A stretch of DNA of 64,000 nucleotides from Paenibacillus agricola (GCF_011440305.1 NZ_JAAOIW010000006.1:310001-374000), one strand, 5' to 3'. Shown: positions 8,040 through 16,579, numbered from the stretch's first letter. Numbers and translations: made by a program. Notes: a model not told the origin generated them from the sequence alone.

Positions 8040-9061
8040 TTGGTCAGGGCCTGGGTCGTTAATTCAACGATTACTTGGGCAGACAAGGGACCGCCGAATG
8101 TCCAGGTCGTGCCGGGCAGCGCGTAAATCCGATTTTCTTTTACAAAGCTGAGCCCTTTCCACACAGCATTGTCTTTAAGCTGCTTTTCAAACACATTGTC
8201 CTCAGGCTGGACGATATAAATAAAGTTGGCATTCTGCACGGAAGGCAGCAGCTCTACAGAGCCGGTTGTGAAACCAAGGCTTTCGAATTTAGGTGACTTG
8301 AACGCATTTTTCAAGCCAGCGCGTTGTAAAATTTGTACAATCATCGAGTTATCATGGAACATCCGCAGTGACGCTGCATTTTGATTACTGGATGCCTGTG
8401 TCAGTGCGAATTCGGCTCCATCCTTTTTGGCTGCCTTCAGCTTCTCTTTGGAATCGGCATATACTTTTTCTAGATCGTTTAGGATTTTATCGGCTTCACT
8501 ATTTTTGCCTACTAGATCAGCAATGGTTTTGAAGGTAGCTTCCATTACGCTGTATTGGTCGCCTGCACCTTCCAAAGGATAGGCATCAAAAACAATCGTT
8601 GGTGCGATTTGCTTCAGCTGCTCGTAATTTTGCTTGGCACGGGAAGCAGCTGTAATGATCAAATCGGGCTTTAAGCCTGCAATTGCTTCCAGATTCGATT
8701 CCTGACGTGTGCCCACATCGACCATATTTTCAGCTAGCTGGGGCTTAATATTGACGTTCCTTTTGTATCCTTTGATATCGGCCACACCAGCAGGCTGTAT
8801 GCCAAGGGCTAACAAGTCCTCCACGAATGACCACTCCAGTACGACAATCTGCTTCGGTGTTCCCTTGATTTCGGCAGTGCCCATGGCATGCTTGATCGTT
8901 TTTGTCGTAGAGGCAGATGTGGCGGCGGGCTGTACAGTCGTGGGAGCAGAAGCGCCACCGGCTGGTGCCGGGGTCTGTGGGCTGGCTCCGCATGCTGCGG
9001 TGAAAAGTAATAGCGCTGAACATAATAAAGTAGTTACGGGTTTGAATAAAGTACGCATCAT
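8036..9061 (-). CDS. Iron-siderophore ABC transporter substrate-binding lipoprotein
   Basis: FecB/FhuD-type periplasmic-binding-fold lipoprotein (341 residues) that should capture ferric siderophore or citrate outside the membrane. It has a signal peptide with lipobox TAAC (Cys24), a Pro/Ala/Thr-rich linker to about residue 55, then the TroA-like fold with VVLEWSFVEDLLALGIQPAG and DVGTRQESNLEAIAGLKPDLII, the standard core of this family. The start is supported by AAGGAG just upstream. It is the first gene of a two-gene unit with the fused permease and is preceded by a Fur-box promoter. The exact siderophore is unknown. Confidence 0.93.
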   Translation of the reverse strand: MMRTLFKPVTTLLCSALLLFTAACGASPQTPAPAGGASAPTTVQPAATSASTTKTIKHAMGTAEIKGTPKQIVVLEWSFVEDLLALGIQPAGVADIKGYKRNVNIKPQLAENMVDVGTRQESNLEAIAGLKPDLIITAASRAKQNYEQLKQIAPTIVFDAYPLEGAGDQYSVMEATFKTIADLVGKNSEADKILNDLEKVYADSKEKLKAAKKDGAEFALTQASSNQNAASLRMFHDNSMIVQILQRAGLKNAFKSPKFESLGFTTGSVELLPSVQNANFIYIVQPEDNVFEKQLKDNAVWKGLSFVKENRIYALPGTTWTFGGPLSAQVIVELTTQALTK

Positions 9062-9170
9062 ACAACTCCTTCATAGGCATTTTTAGGTGGGACTAGGGGA
9101 TGGGCGAGACCTTGTGTAACGCTAGTTTCTAAGCTGTTCTATATTTCAAAAGGAGCGCCAGAGCGTCGTT

Positions 9171-9227
9171 GATAATAGTTATCAGTTCACAACTTTAAAT
9201 GATAATCATTATCATTTAAAAAGTCAA
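9171..9227 (-). promoter_or_regulatory. Sigma-A promoter with Fur box
   Basis: On the minus strand a TTGACT -35 (complement of 9222-9227) and TATCAT -10 (complement of 9199-9204) are 17 bases apart. The classical Fur core GATAATCATTATC (9201-9213) fills the spacer and overlaps the -10. A second near-palindrome GATAATAGTTATC lies at 9171-9183. This predicts iron repression of the siderophore importer. Confidence 0.88.
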
Positions 9228-9648
9228 TAGGGACGCGCAAGAACTCCGAAGAACGCTTAATGAACCCCCTTTGGTTCTTGGCTGAAGGTTACTTTTTCAT
9301 TGTATGGTATCTGTGTTGGAGATCCTGCTGGCAGCCAGATAGGAGAAGTAGCCTGCATAATCAGCATAGAGTAACCTTCCAGGTAACAAAGAAGAGAAGG
9401 TTCGTACAAATCCCATAAATATATACAGCAGCAACCTCTAAATTTGTACACGTTCAGGAATAATGATCATTGTGTGTTGTGTAGCCAGGAACGTACAATA
9501 AAGACAGTTAGCCGCAAGCCTAATCCTCTAAGTAATGGCTTCATAAGTGATCACGACAAGTAGCTCCAACAGGCAGTTCTATAGCGGCGCAAAAGCGACT
9601 GAAGTAGCTCCAACGATCAGCTCCAACATACCAAGGGAGGTTACACTT
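9228..9648. other. Intergenic region upstream of the lectin-like/FG-GAP protein
   Basis: About 420 bases with no convincing gene. A 64-codon minus-strand frame (9257-9451) has no recognisable features. The in-frame extension 9547-9648 of the following gene is Thr/Ser-rich and lacks a ribosome-binding site. The promoter of the plus-strand gene should lie here, but I found no strong -35/-10 pair. Confidence 0.4.
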
Positions 9649-11643
9649 TTGATCACATTAGTACAGGATAGCTTTTCACAGTTCGCAATAGGTCCGTTCC
9701 CCTTTGATCCGAAGCATTCTGCAATAGGCGAATACCATTATTATCCGGCAGAAGGAAACCGGGGTGGCTGGTATGACCCGATGGTGTATTACGGATGGAC
9801 AGGTCCCACTTGGATCATCACGGAGGACCGGGGCATCAAATATATGGAGCAGACCCGGCCGCAGGTGGCGATCAAGGCTGCACATTGGCCGATGCTGGTT
9901 AAAGGAGAGGAGGGCTGGCAGGACTACTCGCTGGAAGCAACGGTTCGACCGTTGTCAACGCTCTCCCATGTAGGAATTGCCTTCCGCTACCAGCACGCGA
10001 GGCGTTACTATTTTCTGGGATTGGAGGGTGGGAAGCTCCTGCTGTTAAAACGTGACCAAGAGGACATCATTGAGCTGGCGTCGGTTCCATTCAGCTATGA
10101 TTGTGACCACCATTACCGGCTGAAGATTAGCTGTAGCGGAGCCAAGCTGGCTGCTTCGATTGATGGCACGGAGCTGCTACAGGCTGAGGATAGCGACTAT
10201 GCATCGGGGAGGATTGGCTTGTCCTCGCGAATGCCTGCGCAGTATTCGAATATAGTTGTGACTATGACAGAATCGCAGCATACCGAGTGGATAACAGCTA
10301 GTACCGAGGCAGCTTGGTCGCTTGCCAACCTTCGTAAAAGCTACCCGCAGCCGAGGCTATGGAAAACGATCGATTTTAAAAATTTCGGAACCGCGCGCCA
10401 GATCCGTTTTGGGCATTTGAACGGTACAGATGAGCTGCAGCTGGTGCTGGCCCAGCATCAAAAACGTGTATCCCGAGATGCATACGCCCATATTAGCTGC
10501 CTGACGGCTATCACTCTCGATGGGGAGGTGCTGTGGCAGCTGGGAGAGCCAAGCATCTTGGAGGATCATTCGTTAATATCAGCAGATTTGCCTTTCCAAA
10601 TTTGTGATATTGATGGAGATGGATATGACGAGGTCATTGTGGCGCGGAATTTTGAACTGATGATATTGGATGGGCGGACTGGGGAGGTCAAGCATTCGAT
10701 TCCTACGCCAATGTCAGCAGAAACGGAAGCGACGGGCGAAATATTCAGCTTGCCGTTTAAGCAGTATGCGTTTGACCGCATTAATGTGGATGCGATCCGT
10801 ATTGCCAATTTTTCAGGAAAAGCTTCACCCACCGATATTTTGATCAAGGATCGCTATAGCCGGGTGTGGGTTTATGATAACGAGTTGAAACCGCTGTGGT
10901 TATTCCACGAAGGTATTACCGGCCATTTTCCTTACACGATTGATGTGGATGGCGATGGCAAGGATGAGATGTTCATCGGCTACCATTTGGTTGACCATGA
11001 TGGCAAGCTAGTGTGGACGCTGCCCGTGCCAACCGACCACACGGATGAGATTTTGATTGGGCATTGGAATCCAAGCTCCAAGGAGCCACTTATTGCGATC
11101 GCCTCTGGCGATGAAGGGTTTATGATTGCCAATATGCAAGGGGAAATCGTCCACAAGCATATGATCGGGCACGCCCAACGCGTCAGTATCGCGAACTATA
11201 GACCTGACCTGCCAGGACTGGACATGTGCGTAAGCACGTTTTGGGGAGAGCAGGGGATTATCTATTTCTTCGATTGTGAAGGCAAGCTGCTGCATCAAAT
11301 CGAGTCAGCCAGCAACGGCAATGTGATTACTCCAGTCAATTGGACAGGAGACGGAGTAGATTTGGTGCTGCTGAATGGGAATACACAGCATGGAGGCTTG
11401 ATCGACGGCCACGGCAGACGGGTAGTCACATTCCCTGAGGACGGGCACCCCGACCTGTGCTCGGAAGTATTGGATATTACCGGGGACGGCAGGGACGAAA
11501 TTTTGCTGTGGGATACGCAGCGCATGTATATTTACACACAGGACCGCCCGGCCTCGGTGCCAACAGCCGTTGTGCCGGATAAGTATCCCCATTACAATTC
11601 CTCCAATTATAGAGGGGAATTTAATTATCCGAAGCCTTCTTGA
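9649..11643 (+). CDS. Lectin-like domain plus FG-GAP/VCBS-type propeller protein
   Basis: A large protein (664 residues) with no signal peptide. I place the start at a TTG (9649) because AGGGAGG lies nine bases upstream; the upstream GTG at 9547 has no such site. Residues about 70-205 look like a concanavalin-like carbohydrate-associated domain (WQDYSLEATVRPL, GIAFRYQHARRYYFLGLEGGKL, GRIGLSSR). The rest repeats Asp-Gly-Asp-Gly-rich calcium-type loops (DIDGDGYDEV, DVDGDGKDEM, DITGDGRDEI), as in FG-GAP/VCBS beta-propellers. Rhamnogalacturonan-lyase-like proteins share this style, but I cannot identify a catalytic site. An intracellular carbohydrate-related role is inference. Confidence 0.72.
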   Translation: MITLVQDSFSQFAIGPFPFDPKHSAIGEYHYYPAEGNRGGWYDPMVYYGWTGPTWIITEDRGIKYMEQTRPQVAIKAAHWPMLVKGEEGWQDYSLEATVRPLSTLSHVGIAFRYQHARRYYFLGLEGGKLLLLKRDQEDIIELASVPFSYDCDHHYRLKISCSGAKLAASIDGTELLQAEDSDYASGRIGLSSRMPAQYSNIVVTMTESQHTEWITASTEAAWSLANLRKSYPQPRLWKTIDFKNFGTARQIRFGHLNGTDELQLVLAQHQKRVSRDAYAHISCLTAITLDGEVLWQLGEPSILEDHSLISADLPFQICDIDGDGYDEVIVARNFELMILDGRTGEVKHSIPTPMSAETEATGEIFSLPFKQYAFDRINVDAIRIANFSGKASPTDILIKDRYSRVWVYDNELKPLWLFHEGITGHFPYTIDVDGDGKDEMFIGYHLVDHDGKLVWTLPVPTDHTDEILIGHWNPSSKEPLIAIASGDEGFMIANMQGEIVHKHMIGHAQRVSIANYRPDLPGLDMCVSTFWGEQGIIYFFDCEGKLLHQIESASNGNVITPVNWTGDGVDLVLLNGNTQHGGLIDGHGRRVVTFPEDGHPDLCSEVLDITGDGRDEILLWDTQRMYIYTQDRPASVPTAVVPDKYPHYNSSNYRGEFNYPKPS

Positions 11644-11801
11644 TGCTGCAGTATGGCGTACTGCTCCCATTGATACGGAGTAAAAGACTGTGGTACCAAG
11701 TTGATATTGCTTCAGTAACGCATGAGCACACGCCTATGTACATGACGCCAGACTTTGATTAGGATCTTTCATTCCTTGATTCCTTGGCCACAATACGCAA
11801 T

Positions 11802-11853
11802 AAAAAAGAAACAGACTAAAGCCGCAATTTACGGTCTTAGTCTGTTTCTTTTG
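11802..11853. terminator. Bidirectional intrinsic terminator
   Basis: Arms AAAAGAAACAGACTAA and TTAGTCTGTTTCTTTT form a 16-bp stem with A-rich and T-rich flanks. It serves both the plus-strand propeller gene and the convergent sulfur-transport operon. Confidence 0.92.
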
Positions 11854-11885
11854 CTGTATCAGCTTACCCAAGTTACCGAATAAGC

Positions 11886-13004
11886 TCAATCCTCGTAAGC
11901 ATCGCCCCGCTGGAACAGCATCAGTGGCATTTTGAACACAAAAGCAACAACGATGTAGATGCCGATGATCATCCCAACAAGCACAAGCACGCTACTTAGC
12001 GACAGCCCGCCGATACCGGTGATTACGTTGGCAATATTGCAGCCTGGCGCGATCCGCGACGAGATGCCCATTAGCAGGCCTCCGCCAATGGCAAAGGGCA
12101 GGCGCGATACGCGGGGAATACGGATCTTGAAGCTGCCACTGAATAAGGCGGCGACAAACGAGCCGATGACTAGAAAAATAATAAGGGTTTCTTCAGGGCC
12201 CAGGCCAACCCTCGGAAAATCTGCAAACATCGAATTGAGATACGTATTATTGAATACGAAATCATCTCCGAATATTTGTGCCAGTGCAACTGCACCCAGC
12301 CTCGTCTCAGGTCCTGTGATGCTGACATTGGACATCAGCACGAATTGCACGGTCGCGACGACGCCGATCAGGAAAGCCACCAAGCGAATATCCCAATGGG
12401 ATTGTTTGAAGGGATTGCGTTCCCAATCGGTTAATGCCGACTTGATGCCGCCGAAGAAGCCGGAGAGCCCGAAGCGGTAAATAGCTATCGCCACCATAAT
12501 AGCGACGATTCCCACCGGAAGCACATAATAAGGCAACGGCCAAGAAAATAAGGTATAGCCGCTTTCCACTAAGGTAAGAGGCTGTAAAACATCACGGCCC
12601 CATGGGTCGTAAAGGAGTGCGAACAGCATATTGCCGGCAATTGCGAACAGCAGCACAATCCAGAATTGAAGGTAGCCCATACCGCAACGGTACAGGGTAC
12701 CTGAACCGCAACCGCCCGCAATGGTCATGCCGATTCCGAATAAAATGCCGCCTAGCAGGTTAGCTCCGCCCAGTGGTACCGTCCAGATATCGGATACTGT
12801 TTTAATGTCGAGCGTCAGCACCAATCCCCAGCCCAATAGGGCTGTTGCAATCAATACCAGCACACCGTTCAAGATTCGGGTATCCTTGACGCTGATCCAG
12901 TCACGAATGGAGGCCACGAAGCAGAAATCAGCTTTTTGCAGCAGAAATCCATACAGGAATCCGAAGATGGCGGCTATCAAAAATACATCCCAAGTATAAG
13001 CCAT
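11886..13004 (-). CDS. YeeE/YedE-family (TsuA-like) thiosulfate/sulfur transporter
   Basis: A 372-residue polytopic membrane protein of the YeeE/YedE family, whose studied members (TsuA) import thiosulfate using a line of conserved cysteines. It shows the two duplicated signatures: GGCGSGTLYRCGMG in the first half and ISSRIAPGCNIANVITG in the second, plus the N-terminal LLQKADFCF. It is the last gene of a minus-strand set with two rhodanese proteins and a TusA-like carrier. That context supports import of thiosulfate or another sulfane-sulfur compound. The upstream gap of about 100 bases may hold a processing site or weak promoter. Ends against a strong bidirectional terminator. Confidence 0.88.
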   Translation of the reverse strand: MAYTWDVFLIAAIFGFLYGFLLQKADFCFVASIRDWISVKDTRILNGVLVLIATALLGWGLVLTLDIKTVSDIWTVPLGGANLLGGILFGIGMTIAGGCGSGTLYRCGMGYLQFWIVLLFAIAGNMLFALLYDPWGRDVLQPLTLVESGYTLFSWPLPYYVLPVGIVAIMVAIAIYRFGLSGFFGGIKSALTDWERNPFKQSHWDIRLVAFLIGVVATVQFVLMSNVSITGPETRLGAVALAQIFGDDFVFNNTYLNSMFADFPRVGLGPEETLIIFLVIGSFVAALFSGSFKIRIPRVSRLPFAIGGGLLMGISSRIAPGCNIANVITGIGGLSLSSVLVLVGMIIGIYIVVAFVFKMPLMLFQRGDAYED

Positions 13005-13102
13005 TGATGTTAACCGTCCTAACGTATGATTGTAAACCGAGTTTTACATATCCAAGCTTTTGCATAATTTGAATAATAAGAAAATTAATTAGTTTTTAAA
13101 GC

Positions 13103-13363
13103 CTACGCTTTTTTGATGAAAATATGGTAGTTTCCACCTTTTTTGGCGACACCGAGAAATTCTCCGTATTTGTTCATTTTGACAGCTGCCGGAATGGTTT
13201 TAGTTGCGATCGAATGATCGGTAATTTCCACAACAATTTCACCTGACTTGGCTTTTTTCAATCCGGCTAACGCTAGGTTTAACGTATGAGGGCACACCTC
13301 GCCAATCGCATCGACGATATGATCCGGCTTTAATCCTAATAGCTCTTGTTCATTTAAGCTCAT
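13103..13363 (-). CDS. TusA/YedF-family sulfur-carrier protein
   Basis: A small cytoplasmic protein (86 residues) of the SirA/TusA/YedF fold. The family Cys is Cys24 in GEVCPHTLNLA; the usual Cys-Pro-x-Pro motif is Cys-Pro-His-Thr here, so the second Pro is lost. The C-terminal part (GEIVVEITDHSIATKTIPAAVKM) matches the beta-alpha-beta family pattern. These proteins accept persulfide from rhodaneses or transporters. It overlaps the rhodanese gene by four bases and precedes the YeeE/TsuA gene, mirroring the TsuA-TsuB pairing known elsewhere. Confidence 0.87.
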   Translation of the reverse strand: MSLNEQELLGLKPDHIVDAIGEVCPHTLNLALAGLKKAKSGEIVVEITDHSIATKTIPAAVKMNKYGEFLGVAKKGGNYHIFIKKA

Positions 13364-13758
13364 GGGTTGACCTTCCTTTCTAATTGCTCGGGTGTGAAGT
13401 TCTCAAGAATATCATCGGCAGGGCCGCCGGCAGTTTCATTTCCCTGTTGCTGCCATGCTAGCATACCACCTAAATAGTTATGGACCTTGGAGAAGCCGTT
13501 ATTGTTGAAAAATTTGGCAACCTCGTAGCTGCGACGGCCACTGCGGCACACGAATACATATTCTTTGTCCGGATCCATTCGATCCATCACATCACTGATG
13601 TCCCCCATCGGGATTAAAGGAAGTCCATCAATATGGGCGGCCTCATACTCCTCTGGCTCTCTAACATCAATGACCAGCACCTGATTGCCGGATTCGGCTA
13701 AAATTTCTTTAAGCTCCAGCGAGTCCAAGTGGGAAATACCATCAATAATTGTTGACAT
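13360..13758 (-). CDS. Single-domain rhodanese
   Basis: Cytoplasmic sulfurtransferase of 132 residues with one rhodanese domain. VIDVREPEEYEAAHIDGLPLIPMGD lies near residue 30 and the active-site loop is CRSGRRS with catalytic Cys71. The YLGGMLAWQQQG segment marks the domain end. A C-terminal tail of about 20 residues (DDILENFTPEQLERKV) is extra. It has no signal peptide. Translationally coupled to the TusA-like gene, it probably moves sulfane sulfur from imported thiosulfate onto that carrier (inference). Start is supported by GGAGA upstream. Confidence 0.9.
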   Translation of the reverse strand: MSTIIDGISHLDSLELKEILAESGNQVLVIDVREPEEYEAAHIDGLPLIPMGDISDVMDRMDPDKEYVFVCRSGRRSYEVAKFFNNNGFSKVHNYLGGMLAWQQQGNETAGGPADDILENFTPEQLERKVNP

Positions 13759-13773
13759 GGAGTGGTCTCCTTT

Positions 13774-14778
13774 CTATTTGACAACTGTTGTATCTGCTGC
13801 ATTGCCCCATTCGGCGAATGCACCTTCATAAGGGCGAACATCTGTGTATCCAAGCAGGCGCAGCGTGTAATACGTATGGGCTCCGCGGATATTGGTTTGG
13901 CAGTAAGGAATTACGGTCTTGCTCTTGTCTTTGTCAACGCCTGTTTGCTCGAAGGCTTTGGTCAAATCGGCATAATTTTTGAATATGGGTACGCCGTCCT
14001 TGGCATTAGCATCGATAGCATCGCTCCACTCGCGGTTGAGTGCTTTGTCGATATGGCCGCCTTTTTGATTGCCGCGCAAGTCGTCACCGGAAAACTCTTT
14101 GGCTGAACGAACATCCAGCAAGGTGCATTGCTGCATATCTAAAGCTTTTAATTGCTCCTTGGTTGTAACTAGTTTATCATTAGGAACGGCTGTGAAGCTA
14201 CCCTTTGCTGGAGCGGCTGGTGTATCGGTAGCCACTTCCTTGGAAGCAGCCATCCATGCGGCATATCCACCGTTTAATATTTTAACCTTGTCTTTATGGC
14301 CATAATATTCTAAAGCATAGAATACGCGGCTAGCATTCAAAGAATTGCCTTCATCATATATGAGAACGGTTGTATCGCTGTTCACACCCAAGCTTTGAAA
14401 GAGCTCGGTAATCTTTTCTTTGGAGGCAATGGTGTTATTAGCTGCATCCTTCAAAAGACCGGAATTCAAAGCGACCGCTCCTGGGATATGGCCTTGCTCG
14501 TAGCCTTTAGCACGTGCATCAAATATTTTGACCTTATCATCCTTCAAATGCTCTTCAGTCCATTTAACGTCAGCTAACAGCTGGGCATTGGGATAAGGAT
14601 CGGTAGCTTTAATGGCAGCCGTGCTTGCCTCAGCTTTAGGTGCGGTGGCAGGTGTGGCAGCCGGAGCAGCAGCAGAAGTAGGAGTTGTAGCAGCAGGGGT
14701 GGCGGTATCCTTTTGACCGCATGCCGTAGCAACGACAGCTACAGTCAATAAGGTAACGATAACTAATGATTTATTCAT
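13774..14778 (-). CDS. Two-domain rhodanese lipoprotein (thiosulfate sulfurtransferase type)
   Basis: A membrane-anchored extracytoplasmic sulfurtransferase, 334 residues from the ATG at 14778, which follows GGAGGG; an in-frame extension of 14 codons lacks support. A signal peptide ends in a lipobox-like ATAC (Cys20), followed by an Ala/Pro/Thr-rich linker to about 55. Two rhodanese domains follow. The first has Asp142 (YDEGNSLNAS) where the catalytic Cys would be, so it is inactive; the second has Cys293 in CQTNIRGAH. This matches SseA/rhodanese architecture, but surface-exposed. First gene of the minus-strand sulfur operon. Confidence 0.88.
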   Translation of the reverse strand: MNKSLVIVTLLTVAVVATACGQKDTATPAATTPTSAAAPAATPATAPKAEASTAAIKATDPYPNAQLLADVKWTEEHLKDDKVKIFDARAKGYEQGHIPGAVALNSGLLKDAANNTIASKEKITELFQSLGVNSDTTVLIYDEGNSLNASRVFYALEYYGHKDKVKILNGGYAAWMAASKEVATDTPAAPAKGSFTAVPNDKLVTTKEQLKALDMQQCTLLDVRSAKEFSGDDLRGNQKGGHIDKALNREWSDAIDANAKDGVPIFKNYADLTKAFEQTGVDKDKSKTVIPYCQTNIRGAHTYYTLRLLGYTDVRPYEGAFAEWGNAADTTVVK

Positions 14779-14834
14779 ATTCAATTTCCCTCCGTGATGA
14801 AATGTTTTCTTGATTTCCAAGATGTATGCCTAGT

Positions 14835-14864
14835 ATAATATCATTAAATCCGATGATTTTACAA
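14835..14864 (-). promoter_or_regulatory. Candidate promoter and operator of the sulfur operon
   Basis: On the minus strand TTGTAA (complement of 14859-14864) and TATTAT (complement of 14835-14840) are 18 bases apart. The inverted repeat ATCAT-N8-ATGAT (14840-14857) fills the spacer, a position suited to a repressor. The divergent plus-strand lipoprotein gene starts at 14914, so one regulator could serve both directions. No regulator gene lies alongside. Confidence 0.5.
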
Positions 14865-14913
14865 TGATTAATTTTGACTTGTGAATTGTCCAAAGTTGTG
14901 AGGAGAGCCTGCA

Positions 14914-15984
14914 ATGATAAACTCAAAGAAACTACTAATTATGGCAATAACGGCGGCAGTCCTGTTAAGCGGCTGCGCGATGGAGACGAAGCAGGAAGCT
15001 GCTGAGCGTTTGCATTCTAAAGTTGGAGCAACCGGAGAAACTGCTATAAATGGGCAAGCCGCGGCAGGCAAATTAACAAGTATTGAGTTCTATGTGCCTA
15101 GCGAGAAAACCAACAGCCTCTCCGTAATCGATGTTGTATCCAGTAAGGTTGTCGGTAATATTCCGCTATCTGAAGCGCCCTCCACCGTTATTTTCTCCTC
15201 AACGATGCGTGAGGCTTATGCTGCTAATATGAATAGCAGTACGATTTCCTTCATTAATACACAAACCTTGAAGGTAGTTAAAGAGGTGCCGGTGGGGCCG
15301 ATGCCGCATGGCATGGTGCTATCGCCAGATAACCGCATGCTGTATGTAGCGGCGGTTGCCTCCCAATTTATCTATCTAGTCGATACGAAGGAAGGCAAGG
15401 AAGCTGGGACGATTGATTTGGGAACGGGAGCCAAAACCAATTACCTCGCACTGATCGGCGAAAAGCTGTATGTGAGCGACCATGAGAACCATAAGGTATA
15501 CGTCGTTAATGTAAAAACCAAGGAGCTGCAAATGACGATCCCAACAGGCAAAACACCACGTGCCATCAAGCTAAGCGACGATGGGAAAAAGCTGTACGTC
15601 CCGACAGCTGGTGACAATACGCTTGAGGTTTACAATACGGCTGACGGCAAACAGCTGAGCAAAATCAGCGTTGCGGCAGGGGCAACGGATGTGGTCGTTA
15701 TGGACGATGGGCTCAACGCGATCGTTACCAGCACGGAGGGAAGCACGGTGAGCTTCGTCGATTTGCAGAGCGGCAAGGTGGTGAAAACCATCACCGACTT
15801 GGCGGGTGCGAAGCATATAGCTTTTAATCGCCAGCAGACGAAGGCGTATGTCACGTTAAGCGGCACCGACCAAGTAGCGGTTATCGATACCGTAACGCAG
15901 CAGGTCGTTGAGCAGATTAAAGTCGGGGCACAGCCGCACGGCATCCAGCTGAAGGCGCTGCCTGGTATCGGGGGAAGCTGCTAG
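14914..15984 (+). CDS. YVTN-repeat beta-propeller lipoprotein (YncE-like)
   Basis: A 356-residue lipoprotein with lipobox LLSGC (Cys21), start supported by GAGGAGA. After a linker of about 40 residues, seven-bladed-propeller repeats recur about every 40 residues, e.g. SVIDVVSSKVVGNIPLS, FINTQTLKVVKEVPVGPMPHGMVLSPD, YVVNVKTKELQMTIPTGKTPRAIKLSDD and AVIDTVTQQVVEQIKVGAQPHGIQL. Such propellers often act as surface scaffolds or cytochrome/quinoprotein partners; no haem motif is present. It is followed two bases later by a thioredoxin-like gene and diverges from the sulfur operon, suggesting a shared envelope redox role (inference). Confidence 0.88.
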   Translation: MINSKKLLIMAITAAVLLSGCAMETKQEAAERLHSKVGATGETAINGQAAAGKLTSIEFYVPSEKTNSLSVIDVVSSKVVGNIPLSEAPSTVIFSSTMREAYAANMNSSTISFINTQTLKVVKEVPVGPMPHGMVLSPDNRMLYVAAVASQFIYLVDTKEGKEAGTIDLGTGAKTNYLALIGEKLYVSDHENHKVYVVNVKTKELQMTIPTGKTPRAIKLSDDGKKLYVPTAGDNTLEVYNTADGKQLSKISVAAGATDVVVMDDGLNAIVTSTEGSTVSFVDLQSGKVVKTITDLAGAKHIAFNRQQTKAYVTLSGTDQVAVIDTVTQQVVEQIKVGAQPHGIQLKALPGIGGSC

Positions 15985-15986
15985 CT

Positions 15987-16517
15987 ATGAAACGTAACTG
16001 GATCATAATGGGCGTTGTGCTGCTTCTTGCGGGACTGGCGGTTTTTCAGACGATTTCGGCACGCAACGAGAAGACCGCTTTGCCCGCGGGAGTAGGCCCG
16101 CAGCCTGGCCTTGAGGCACCGCTGCTGGAGCTGCCCGGATTGGACGGGCTGACGTACAAGGTAGGGGGCAAGCGCGATAAGCCGCTGCTGTTGAACTATT
16201 GGGCGTCATGGTGCGTGCCATGCCGCGAGGAAGCGCCGGATTTAACGCGGCTTTATGAGCAGTATAAGGACCGCTTCGATATTTATGCGGTTAATGTAAC
16301 GGTGCAGGATGAGGTTACAGCCGCTATGGAGATGGTGAAGGAATTTGATTTCAAATTCCCGGTTTTATTTGACTATCAGGGCAGAAGTATGGATATTTAC
16401 AGCTATAAAGCGATACCGACAAGCTTCCTGATTGACAAGGAAGGCAAGATTGTAGAAATCATGCATGTTGTGGAGCCCAAGCATTTGGAACAACGAATAC
16501 TGGAGTTGAGCATGTAA
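15987..16517 (+). CDS. Membrane-anchored thioredoxin-like protein (TlpA/ResA type)
   Basis: An extracytoplasmic thiol-disulfide oxidoreductase, 176 residues, anchored by an N-terminal transmembrane segment (about 5-24). The redox centre is WCVPC (Cys76, Cys79) in NYWASWCVPCREEAPDL, and the cis-Pro loop is IPTSFLIDKEGKIV. ResA/TlpA proteins reduce cytochrome or other exported disulfides. It begins two bases after the propeller-lipoprotein gene and ends at a strong terminator, so the two are one transcript. Its place opposite a rhodanese lipoprotein suggests reduction of extracellular persulfide or disulfide intermediates, which is inference. Confidence 0.9.
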   Translation: MKRNWIIMGVVLLLAGLAVFQTISARNEKTALPAGVGPQPGLEAPLLELPGLDGLTYKVGGKRDKPLLLNYWASWCVPCREEAPDLTRLYEQYKDRFDIYAVNVTVQDEVTAAMEMVKEFDFKFPVLFDYQGRSMDIYSYKAIPTSFLIDKEGKIVEIMHVVEPKHLEQRILELSM

Positions 16518-16547
16518 GCAAGTGAGCAGTAGAATCAAAGATAAAGA

Positions 16548-16579
16548 GGGCTCGTGATAATTATCACGAGCCCTTTTTT
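16548..16579 (+). terminator. Intrinsic terminator
   Basis: GGGCTCGTGATAA / TTATCACGAGCCC perfect 13-bp stem with almost no loop, followed by six T residues. Ends the propeller-thioredoxin transcript. Confidence 0.93.

Noticed and set aside
9257-9451. 64-codon minus-strand frame
   Set aside because: No ribosome-binding site, no recognisable features, and Cys/Tyr-rich chance composition.
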